From: an uncultured Oscillospiraceae bacterium
GTDB taxonomy: Bacteria > Bacillota > Clostridia > Oscillospirales > Acutalibacteraceae
Direction of reading: 5' to 3'
Assembly (NCBI GenBank): GCA_902490735.1
Contig: CABUFC010000010.1
Coordinates: 1-28,333, forward strand
DNA: 28,333 nucleotides
Part shown: positions 6,157 to 13,366 of the stretch, piece by piece
How positions within the stretch are numbered: the stretch's first letter is position 1
Layout: each line of letters starts with the position of its first letter
Program-made: the position numbers and the translations under genes
Notes under the pieces: model-generated
Databases searched by the model: none
What the model saw: only the letters and a program-made list of their open reading frames with translations
Told to the model about the DNA's origin: nothing

Positions 6157-7220
6157 AAGACATAGCAAAATTCGATAAAAATTTTAAAGTTGTCACAAAG
6201 ATCGAGCGTGAAGACTTGAAGCTTTTTGACGCCGAAGAAGCGCCCTTTGAAATACGTGGAGTAAAAAGAGAAGGGGACAAATTTAAAAGACTGCCGCTAA
6301 ACGTGGCCGAATCCGTTAGTGAAACGGTAAAAGCATTTCATACTTCCACTTCCGGCGGACGAATTCGCTTTGTTACCGACAGCGATTATGTAGCGGTAGT
6401 AATAAAGTCCGATTGGCTAACAAAAACCTCTAATATGTCTTTACTCGGCAGCGCCGGTATTGATATATATGTCGAAGAAAACAACAAGCAAGTTTTTAAA
6501 GGTCAAATTGCGCCTCAGCTTAAAGATGAAGACGGATACGAGGGCATAGTGGATTTTTACAGTAAAACCGAGCGGCTTGTAACAGTAAATCTGCCGTTAT
6601 ACAGCAGTGTTACCAAGGTGTTTATCGGATTAAAAGAAGGCTCTAAAATTTCGGCGCCAAGACCTTATAAATACGAACAGCCGATTGTTTTTTACGGTTC
6701 ATCCATAACACAAGGCTCTGCAGCGTCAAGACCGGGAACTTGTTATCCTGCAATTGTATCAAGATATTTTGATACCGATTATTTAAATTTAGGCTTTTCC
6801 GGCGGCGCAAAAGGCGAGGATGCCATTGCCGAGTATATCAGTAATTTAGATATGCGTTGTTTTGTTATGGACTATGATTATAACGCCTCAAGCGCAGAAG
6901 AGCTGGAAAACACCCACGAAAAAATGTTTAAAAAGATAAGGGAAAAGCATCCTGATATTCCGGTGTTAATTATGTCCCGCCCACAGCATACACTTTTAGG
7001 CAATGCACTTTTAAGGCGCGATATTATTTTTAAAACTTATAAAAATGCAGTAGAAAACGGCGATAAAAATGTTGCATTTTTAGATGGTACTAAGTTAATA
7101 GACGAGTTTATAGAACAAACCGCCACGGTTGATATGTGTCACCCGAACGACAGTGGATTTGCTTCTATGGCAAAGGCGGTTGTTAAAAAATTAGAAGAAT
7201 TAGGATATAAAAAAGTGTAG
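6153..7220 (+). CDS. GxDLY-domain SGNH/GDSL hydrolase
   Basis: Protein of 355 residues. The N-terminal beta-rich half (about 20-170) includes GSAGIDIYV, the GxDLY-type motif that precedes this class of SGNH hydrolase. The catalytic half starts at IVFYGSSITQG, where Ser184 is the likely nucleophile (block I reads GSS instead of GDS). It continues with NLGFSGGAKGE and ends with DMCHPNDSGF, supplying Asp327 and His330 of the triad. There is no signal peptide, so it is cytoplasmic. Such enzymes are usually acyl- or acetyl-esterases acting on carbohydrate or lipid. It overlaps maf by 4 bases (ATGA). The next start lies about 10 bases after its stop. Confidence 0.85.
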   Translation: MKDIAKFDKNFKVVTKIEREDLKLFDAEEAPFEIRGVKREGDKFKRLPLNVAESVSETVKAFHTSTSGGRIRFVTDSDYVAVVIKSDWLTKTSNMSLLGSAGIDIYVEENNKQVFKGQIAPQLKDEDGYEGIVDFYSKTERLVTVNLPLYSSVTKVFIGLKEGSKISAPRPYKYEQPIVFYGSSITQGSAASRPGTCYPAIVSRYFDTDYLNLGFSGGAKGEDAIAEYISNLDMRCFVMDYDYNASSAEELENTHEKMFKKIREKHPDIPVLIMSRPQHTLLGNALLRRDIIFKTYKNAVENGDKNVAFLDGTKLIDEFIEQTATVDMCHPNDSGFASMAKAVVKKLEELGYKKV

Positions 7221-7229
7221 GTGAAATGT

Positions 7230-7550
7230 ATGAAATCTTTTAAAAATACATTATCATTTGTATTAAGCGCTGTATTGGTTTTATGTTTGTCAAATAGCGC
7301 TTTTGCATTGCAATACACCGAAGACAGTAATTTATATTATAAAAATCAGTTGCTTAATTTTGAAAACGGATCAAATCTAATAAAAGGCTACGAAGCTTTA
7401 TCTAATGCAGTTAAACAAATGGAAGATTCAGTCGAATTCAGTAAAAGCTATAAGCTTAGCCCCGAAGATTTGAGCAACATTATCAATGTTTTTTGTGGGA
7501 TAATCCATGGGCGTTTTATTTTGATTACAACTTTAGCTATTCTTATATGA
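7230..7550 (+). CDS. N-terminal fragment of a frameshifted secreted transglutaminase-like dockerin protein
   Basis: This frame begins with a clear signal peptide: MKSFKNTL, a hydrophobic core and the cleavage region SNSAFALQY. A helical segment follows to about residue 88, and the frame then runs into an early stop. The ATG at 7230 follows AGGTGA; the GTG at 7221 is upstream of the proper spacing. Protein sequence stops making sense just after NIINVF at a run of six Ts (7489-7494), and the -1 frame carries on as WDNPWAFYFDY. Adding one T to the run rejoins the two into about 519 residues. Either a true mutation or a sequencing or assembly error in the homopolymer fits. Confidence 0.8.
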   Translation: MKSFKNTLSFVLSAVLVLCLSNSAFALQYTEDSNLYYKNQLLNFENGSNLIKGYEALSNAVKQMEDSVEFSKSYKLSPEDLSNIINVFCGIIHGRFILITTLAILI

Positions 7551-8788
7551 TCAGTAATAATCAAGAAATTGTTTTACAAGCTGACCTTACTTATAAGATG
7601 TCAAAATCTGAAGTCGAAGAGGCCAAAGCAGAAATTGATTCAGTAGTAAACAATATTATGATGGTTGTTGACAAATTCGATAACGATTATGATAAAGAGC
7701 TTTATATTCATGATTATCTTGCTTTAAGTATCAATTATATTGAGAATGATCATGCATATGACATATATGGAGCATTAGTATTACACGAGTCCGTATGTGA
7801 AGGTTATGCAAAAGCATTCCAGTATCTTCTTGCTTTTGCAGGCATAAAAAGCTGTATGGTTGCGGGTCAATCATACAATCCCACTACTAAACTGCTGGAA
7901 GAACATGCTTGGAACCTGGTTTTAATTGACGATGTTTATACTTACGTTGATGTTACATGGGACGACCAGGGGGAAGCCGGAATTTGGTACACGTATTTTA
8001 ATCTTCCGTACAGCCTAATATCGGTGGATCACCAGTTCTACGGGTTGTCGTTTGAATTTCCGACAGATTATGATTTAAGTCAAAACTACTTTTATAAAAA
8101 ACAAGCTGTTGTAAACGAGTTGTCGGTAAATAGTATAGTGCCGTTGTTTAAAAATGACCGGGCGGTTTTTTTGTATCTTGGAAATGAAAGCGATGTTTAT
8201 TCGTGGTATCAAAACAATATTAGCAATATTGTCGCAGGAATACACGTTAATGGCGGATATTCTTACGGTTATGTCGAGTTTGGTTATGCTAAACTTATGT
8301 ATATAGATTGGAATAATACGGCAACAAAAACTGTAAGCGGCACTGTTAGCTCTAATTCGGCGCGGGCGTTGTATCTTTATCCCGAAAACATAGATGACGA
8401 AATAATAAAGCTTGATGCTATAAGTGATACGCCTGTGTTAAAACTTGATTACGAGGCCGAATATTCTTCGAAAAATTTCAGCTTTAAAAATGTTTATCCC
8501 GGCACATATAAGGCTGTTTACAGTTATAATGGCGAAGTCGATATTGTAAGCCTTAAGGTTGAGAATTTTGATGTAACCAATGTGTTTTTAGGCACAGCAG
8601 CCGGCGACATTAACGCCGATGGTGCAGTAGACGATAAGGACGTTTCAACGCTTAGAAAATATTTAGCCGGATGGGATGTTTACTGCAACAAAGAACATGC
8701 TGATGTGAATAAAGACGGCAATATTGATGATAAAGATGCCTCTCATCTTGCAAAGTATTTAGCAGGTTGGACAGGAATAGAAATTTAA
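7493..8788 (+). CDS. C-terminal part: transglutaminase-like domain plus type I dockerin
   Basis: This is the downstream part of the frameshifted gene; its first real codons continue the 7230 frame and it has no start signal of its own. The transglutaminase-like (papain-fold) triad is visible: Cys in HESVCEGYAKAF, His in LEEHAWNLVLID and Asp in YVDVTWDDQ. A beta-rich middle region follows. The last 65 residues are a type I dockerin with two calcium loops, DINADGAVDDKD and DVNKDGNIDDKD, each followed by a KYLAGW helix. A dockerin implies docking to a cohesin on a cellulosome-like scaffold outside the cell, and the signal peptide in the upstream fragment agrees. The target of the enzyme is unknown (peptidase or cross-linking activity is possible). 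Confidence 0.85.
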   Translation: MWDNPWAFYFDYNFSYSYMISNNQEIVLQADLTYKMSKSEVEEAKAEIDSVVNNIMMVVDKFDNDYDKELYIHDYLALSINYIENDHAYDIYGALVLHESVCEGYAKAFQYLLAFAGIKSCMVAGQSYNPTTKLLEEHAWNLVLIDDVYTYVDVTWDDQGEAGIWYTYFNLPYSLISVDHQFYGLSFEFPTDYDLSQNYFYKKQAVVNELSVNSIVPLFKNDRAVFLYLGNESDVYSWYQNNISNIVAGIHVNGGYSYGYVEFGYAKLMYIDWNNTATKTVSGTVSSNSARALYLYPENIDDEIIKLDAISDTPVLKLDYEAEYSSKNFSFKNVYPGTYKAVYSYNGEVDIVSLKVENFDVTNVFLGTAAGDINADGAVDDKDVSTLRKYLAGWDVYCNKEHADVNKDGNIDDKDASHLAKYLAGWTGIEI

Positions 8789-8791
8789 ATT

Positions 8792-8822
8792 AAAAACGCG
8801 AAGTTTTACTTCGCGTTTTTTT
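8792..8822. terminator. Bidirectional terminator between the dockerin gene and the DMT transporter
   Basis: A 13-bp perfect stem (8792-8804 with 8808-8820) with a TTT loop has A and T runs in its arms. It ends the plus-strand dockerin gene and the minus-strand transporter gene, whose stop codon overlaps its right end. Confidence 0.88.
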
Positions 8823-9687
8823 ATATGCTTATTAAAATAATTCCGGCAATGCATAAAAACAAGGCTACAAGATTTCGCGGAGTGGCTTTAACTTCTTTAA
8901 ATACAAAGTAGGACATTCCCCATAAAAGCAGTGATAATAAACCTGTTTGCACCGGAAAAACTATTCCCGAAGATGTGCCGGTTTCAAGAGCTTTCATTAT
9001 AAAAAAGTTTCCGCCTGCGTTACCAACTGCGCACCCTAAACTGCAAAGCGCCCACTTCTGAGGCTTTTTTATACAATCCGGAGTGGTTTTTGTTTTGGAT
9101 TTTTCTATTGAAAGGAATATAGCGCCTACAATTGTTGCAAACACAAAGCCCCACAGCAAAAATTTTTGGCTTGAAACATCTTTGTATTCAGTAGTGACTA
9201 CTGTATTTATAATTCCGAGAATACCGTTAAAAGCTGCAGAGCCAAGCGCAAAGAAAAACCAGCCGTAGCCTTTTTTATTGTCGCTTTTTTCGCCTAAGGG
9301 ACTAGAGAGTATCATTACCGTCAACATTAAAATCATACCGATAATTGTAAAAATGTTGCATTTGTTATGGTAAACTATTATGCCGAAAAATGTCGATAAA
9401 AGCCTTCCCATATTGCAAATTATGGTTGCTATTCCAAGAACGCCCGTATTAAACGATTTTACTAAGCACCAAATAGTGCCAAAATAACATATGCCGTAAA
9501 CTATACTTAAAATAAACGACGCGGTCGGTAAAAAAGAAATTCCGTTTATAACGGCAAAAATAAGTGTTGTAAAAAGTAAAGATAAAACATTTTGGTAGGT
9601 GTTTTCACCTTTGAAATTTCTTATGAAAATTTTGTTCGAAAAATTTTGCAACAAATATGCCGCAATGCCAATAAATATAAAAACCAT
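8821..9687 (-). CDS. DMT superfamily (EamA-like) transporter
   Basis: Integral membrane protein of 288 residues with about ten hydrophobic segments in two related halves. A charged loop in the middle (GEKSDNKKGYG) separates them, and a second one (SIEKSKTKTTPDCIKKPQK) lies in the latter half. The layout, the small size and the C-terminal LLLWGMSYFVFKE fit the drug/metabolite transporter superfamily, which moves small metabolites and includes some sugar carriers. The start overlaps the IclR stop by one base (TAATG), so regulator and transporter form one coupled unit. Placement opposite two glycoside hydrolases suggests a sugar or sugar-like substrate, but that is inference. Confidence 0.8.
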   Translation of the reverse strand: MVFIFIGIAAYLLQNFSNKIFIRNFKGENTYQNVLSLLFTTLIFAVINGISFLPTASFILSIVYGICYFGTIWCLVKSFNTGVLGIATIICNMGRLLSTFFGIIVYHNKCNIFTIIGMILMLTVMILSSPLGEKSDNKKGYGWFFFALGSAAFNGILGIINTVVTTEYKDVSSQKFLLWGFVFATIVGAIFLSIEKSKTKTTPDCIKKPQKWALCSLGCAVGNAGGNFFIMKALETGTSSGIVFPVQTGLLSLLLWGMSYFVFKEVKATPRNLVALFLCIAGIILISI

Positions 9688-10433
9688 TATTTATCTCCGC
9701 CAAATTTTAATCTGCGGCCTATTTCCGTTACCGCTTTTTTTAAATAATTCTGTTCTTCTGCCGTGGCTTTTGAGTATCCGGCTATTCCTACGGCAGCAAC
9801 GCATTTCCCGTTAACAATTATTGGCATTGAATATCCGCAATGGGGAGTACCATCAATCGTAAAAACAGTTTCGCAGAATTTGTTTTTTCTTATAATACTC
9901 AGCTTTCGCTTCATATCGTCTATATCTTTAATATCCCAATCTTCTTTTTTGGGTAGACCGTATTTTAATACGGTTTCTTCTATTTCAAAATCATTTAAAA
10001 AACTAAGTAACAGCCTGCCGGAAGACGCATTGTATAGCCCGTTAATTATTATGTTTTCACCGTTTTTTGAAAACGGCATGTCGCCTGCGATATAGTCAAT
10101 GCAAACTCGCTTGCCGTTAGATATTACCTGCATTCCGGTGCTTTTGTGTGTTTTTTTGTTAAGCCATAATAAAACCGGGTGCGCTACATCGCTTATTTTG
10201 TGCCTGTAGCCGCCAAACCGCGTAAGATAAAATGTGCCGAAACTTATTCTGTATCCATCAAGTCGGGAAACCTTTTCAACATAATGGCCGCTTTCTAAAG
10301 TATCTAAAATATGTACGCAGGTTGCCTTGTTAATTGCTGTTTTTTCGGCTATTGTTTTTAGTTTTACGGGGTTTTCTCCGTTTTCGGCTAAAAGATTTAA
10401 TATATCCATTGCTTTTTTTACGGAGCTAATCAT
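9687..10433 (-). CDS. IclR family transcriptional regulator
   Basis: Protein of 248 residues with the two IclR parts. A winged helix occupies about 1-65 (SVKKAMDILNLLAENGE, then KTIAEKTAINKATCVHILDTL). An effector-binding GAF-like domain follows, including YNASSGRLLLSFL and the C-terminal HCGYSMPIIVNGKCVAAVGIAGY. The sugar or sugar-acid ligand is not deducible. Three in-frame starts exist (10442, 10439, 10433); 10433 has GGTGAT at the right distance. The promoter -10 is so close that the leader is only about 10 nt. The gene faces the GH2 gene across a symmetric promoter region and probably controls both directions. Confidence 0.9.
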   Translation of the reverse strand: MISSVKKAMDILNLLAENGENPVKLKTIAEKTAINKATCVHILDTLESGHYVEKVSRLDGYRISFGTFYLTRFGGYRHKISDVAHPVLLWLNKKTHKSTGMQVISNGKRVCIDYIAGDMPFSKNGENIIINGLYNASSGRLLLSFLNDFEIEETVLKYGLPKKEDWDIKDIDDMKRKLSIIRKNKFCETVFTIDGTPHCGYSMPIIVNGKCVAAVGIAGYSKATAEEQNYLKKAVTEIGRRLKFGGDK

Positions 10434-10450
10434 TTGCATCACCGCAAAAC

Positions 10451-10479
10451 ATTATATTGCAATGGATATAAAAAATCAA
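10451..10479 (-). promoter_or_regulatory. Promoter of iclR-DMT
   Basis: On the minus strand TTGATT (forward 10474-10479), a 17-base spacer and TATAAT (forward 10451-10456). It mirrors the plus-strand promoter base for base in position around 10491. Confidence 0.78.
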
Positions 10480-10482
10480 CAC

Positions 10483-10499
10483 ATTTCACAATATGAAAT
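10483..10499. promoter_or_regulatory. Palindromic operator candidate for the IclR regulator
   Basis: ATTTCA-CAATA-TGAAAT is a 6+5+6 dyad lying between the two -35 boxes. Its size and position suit an IclR dimer site that blocks or activates both divergent promoters. Confidence 0.68.
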
Positions 10500-10502
10500 T
10501 TA

Positions 10503-10531
10503 TTGATTTTTATTAATCGCTAAACTATACT
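10503..10531 (+). promoter_or_regulatory. Promoter of the GH2 gene
   Basis: TTGATT (10503-10508), a 17-base spacer and TATACT (10526-10531), 18 bases before the start codon at 10550, with GAGGTG between. Confidence 0.78.
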
Positions 10532-10549
10532 TTACACGAGGTGTTACTT

Positions 10550-13267
10550 ATGGCATTAAAAGATTTAAACAGAAGCTTTTATATTGATAAACGCGAGGAC
10601 CAAATGCTTTTAAACGGCGAGTTCTCTTATAATTATTACGACGAAGAAAAACCCCTTGATAAGGTTGAATATATTTACAAGGCAAATCTTCCGTGTTCAA
10701 CCTACAAAGCTTTAAAAGAATCAAAAATATTGCCCGATTATTATATTGGTACAAACAGTGCCTTATATAAAGATGTTCGCAATCAGGTGTTCTATTTTAA
10801 AAAGAACTTTTCTGTGCCTTCTTATGCAAAGGGAAAAGACGTTTTTCTTTGTTTTGACGGTGCATCTTATTATACAGAAATAATTATTAACGGAAAACCT
10901 ATCGGTCGGCATATCGGCGGAGCGGCAGGTCCGTATGTAAATATAACTAAAAAGCTTTATTTTTCTAAAGAAAATGAGATTGTAATTGTAGCTAAATCGC
11001 CGGTATTTAATAAAATAGATTTCGACCCTTGGAACAAAAATGGCAAAAGTGATATTATAATGGCGTGGGGGCCAACGGGTGAAAGTGAACTCAATAACGG
11101 CGATTTTGTAAACCACGGAATTTGGAACGATATTAGGTTGGAGTTTGTAAATAAAGTCCATATTTCGCGCCCGTATTTACAAACCTTAAAAATAGGCAAA
11201 AACAGCGCAACGCTTAAATTAACAGCAGAAATAACAAACGAACTGTTCGACGAGCTTGAAGTAAACCGCGGTTACTACGAGGGTCCATGCGACTATACCT
11301 TTGCATTCGACGGCGGTGTTTCCGGTAAAAAACTTAATGAAGAATTGGAACTTTCAATATCGCTTAAGGATAAAGACGGGGTATTATATAGTGATACAGA
11401 AATTATAAATCCGCTTGATTATCCCGCAAGCGGAATAAATCCAAAATATTATGATAATCAGTATATTGAAAAAGAATTTACCGTAAAAAATCCTAAGCTT
11501 TGGTATCCTTTTTTATTAGGCGAACCGCATTTATATAGTGTTGAAATAAAGCTTTCAAAAAGCGGCAAGGTCTTGGATACTCATAAATTTAATTACGGCA
11601 TAAAAACTATAGAAACCGCATTTACCGAAAGCGAAAGATATACATATGATCGCCAAAAATATAAATTCATAATAAATGGAAAGCCGTTATTTATAAGAGG
11701 CATCAACTGGCAGCCGACCGACTTTATGCTTGATTTTTCAAAAGATAAATATGACTGGTATTTAAAGCTTATTACGCATTGCAACATTGGTTTTATAAGA
11801 GTTTGGGGCGGCCAGTCGATTTACGAAACCAATTATTTTTATGACCAGTGCGATAAACTTGGAATTATGGTTTGGCAGGACTCGTTTATTACCGACATGA
11901 CCACCAAAAACTGGGATGTTCGTATTTTAGACAGCCTTGTATCGGCTAACGTATACAGAATTAGAAATCACGCGTCGCTATCTGTTTATTGCGGCGGTAA
12001 TGAATTTAATCCTTATCACGTTGATAATGCGGCGGCCGCCGGAAAAATCAGGCAAACTACCACGACTTTAGATCCAAGCAAGCCTTATTACGATACAACT
12101 TCTTTTGGCGGCAGCGCACATATTTATAAAAATATGGAGCCAACAAGATATCGCAAAATGTACGGTGAAATGCCGTTTATAGGTGAGACCGGAATAAATA
12201 GCTTTCCAAGTTATAAAGCGCTTAAAAAGGTTGTCCGCGGACATGAGCTTAAGGGTAAAAGCAATAGGCTGAGCGAGGACTATATAAAAAACCGTCCGGA
12301 ATTGTTTAATCATATAGTAGAAAACGATTTTGAACACATAAGTAAAATGACCGATCGTGCTACGCAAATATTAAATATAGATGAAGGCGATATTCAGTCA
12401 ATCTGCTATGGTACTCAATTAGCCACATATGAGTATTTTCAATTTATGTGCGAATTTGCTGTTGAAAACTTCCCGAAAACCGGCGGCATAATGCCATGGT
12501 GTTTTTCAAGGCAGTTTATTTCCGTTGGATGCCAAACAGTTGATGCCGCGGAATATCCGCTGTTCCAGTACTACGGATTAAAAAAAGCATACGAGAATAT
12601 AACGGCCGTATTATCTTTGAAAGAAATTTCCTATTTGACCGGCGAAACCGTACCTTTAAAGTTTTCGGTTATTAATCACAATTGTTTAAAAAAAGCATTA
12701 AAACTAAGCGTAAAAATTTACGATCCGGAGCTTAATGCGATTTTTGAGGACAGCCAAGAAGTACTTTCGTCTAACTATAAAACCAAGGTTTCTTTTAAAG
12801 ACTTTAAAATACCGCGCGCGTTTTTCGGTAAGTTCTTCTTTATTGATGTAACACTTAAGGAAGACGGAGTTTTTTCAAGGAAGCTTTATAAACCCAAATG
12901 CCCGACCATATTTAAAGATAAGGCTTTTGCAGAAGAGTTTAGAAGCGGCTTGGAAAAAAATCTTGTATACGATAAAAGCAATACAAGACAAATTGATCAG
13001 TTTAGAGCTCATCCAACCACGCTTGAAGCCGGCATCTCAAAAATCAGCGATTCAGTATATGAAATTACGGTTACAAACATAGGTAATGTACCCGCGTATC
13101 CTGTAATTTTTGAAATAAAAGAGGATACACCTTTTGTGCTTGATGACAATGCTTTTTTCCTTCAAGAAGGCGAAACAAGAAAGGTTAAAATGTATTTTAA
13201 AGAAAATGCATTAGCGTCTGTACGTGTAGAAGCGTTTAATGCTCCGACAATTGAATTATCCTTTTAA
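10550..13267 (+). CDS. Glycoside hydrolase family 2, beta-mannosidase-like
   Basis: Protein of 905 residues from ATG 10550, which has GAGGTG upstream. The domain order is GH2: an N-terminal jelly roll (FDGASYYTEIIINGKPIGRH), an immunoglobulin-like domain, the TIM barrel, and C-terminal beta domains. The barrel starts at LFIRGINWQPTDFM and includes IRVWGGQSIYE and LGIMVWQDSF, the pattern of beta-mannosidases. The acid/base is probably Glu485 (CGGNEFNPY) and the nucleophile Glu546 (FIGETGINSFPS). It has no signal peptide, so it should act in the cytoplasm on imported beta-glycosides. Exo-beta-glucosaminidase-like GH2 activity is the alternative. It is divergent from the IclR regulator and ends in a terminator before the next hydrolase gene. 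Confidence 0.9.
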   Translation: MALKDLNRSFYIDKREDQMLLNGEFSYNYYDEEKPLDKVEYIYKANLPCSTYKALKESKILPDYYIGTNSALYKDVRNQVFYFKKNFSVPSYAKGKDVFLCFDGASYYTEIIINGKPIGRHIGGAAGPYVNITKKLYFSKENEIVIVAKSPVFNKIDFDPWNKNGKSDIIMAWGPTGESELNNGDFVNHGIWNDIRLEFVNKVHISRPYLQTLKIGKNSATLKLTAEITNELFDELEVNRGYYEGPCDYTFAFDGGVSGKKLNEELELSISLKDKDGVLYSDTEIINPLDYPASGINPKYYDNQYIEKEFTVKNPKLWYPFLLGEPHLYSVEIKLSKSGKVLDTHKFNYGIKTIETAFTESERYTYDRQKYKFIINGKPLFIRGINWQPTDFMLDFSKDKYDWYLKLITHCNIGFIRVWGGQSIYETNYFYDQCDKLGIMVWQDSFITDMTTKNWDVRILDSLVSANVYRIRNHASLSVYCGGNEFNPYHVDNAAAAGKIRQTTTTLDPSKPYYDTTSFGGSAHIYKNMEPTRYRKMYGEMPFIGETGINSFPSYKALKKVVRGHELKGKSNRLSEDYIKNRPELFNHIVENDFEHISKMTDRATQILNIDEGDIQSICYGTQLATYEYFQFMCEFAVENFPKTGGIMPWCFSRQFISVGCQTVDAAEYPLFQYYGLKKAYENITAVLSLKEISYLTGETVPLKFSVINHNCLKKALKLSVKIYDPELNAIFEDSQEVLSSNYKTKVSFKDFKIPRAFFGKFFFIDVTLKEDGVFSRKLYKPKCPTIFKDKAFAEEFRSGLEKNLVYDKSNTRQIDQFRAHPTTLEAGISKISDSVYEITVTNIGNVPAYPVIFEIKEDTPFVLDDNAFFLQEGETRKVKMYFKENALASVRVEAFNAPTIELSF

Positions 13268-13279
13268 GGGTTTAAATAC

Positions 13280-13316
13280 AAGGCTTAAAAATCTTTATAT
13301 TTTAAGCCTTTATTTG
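13280..13316 (+). terminator. Terminator after the GH2 gene
   Basis: An 11-bp perfect stem AAGGCTTAAAA/TTTTAAGCCTT (13280-13290 with 13300-13310) with a 9-nt loop is followed by TATTTGT. The T run is short, so read-through into the next gene is likely. Confidence 0.6.
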
Positions 13317-13327
13317 TCGTTGAACAA

Positions 13328-13336
13328 TGATATAAT
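13328..13336 (+). promoter_or_regulatory. Extended -10 promoter of the 862-residue hydrolase gene
   Basis: TGATATAAT is a perfect extended -10 (TGn-TATAAT), 30 bases before the ATG. No -35 box at a normal distance is evident, which such promoters do not need. Confidence 0.6.
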
Positions 13337-13366
13337 GCTTGTGCAAAAACATGCGGGGATGATAAT

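Noticed and set aside
7488..7496. Programmed -1 frameshift site
   Set aside because: The T run does not read as a full X-XXY-YYZ slippery heptamer in the upstream frame, and no downstream structure was seen; mutation or sequencing error is simpler.
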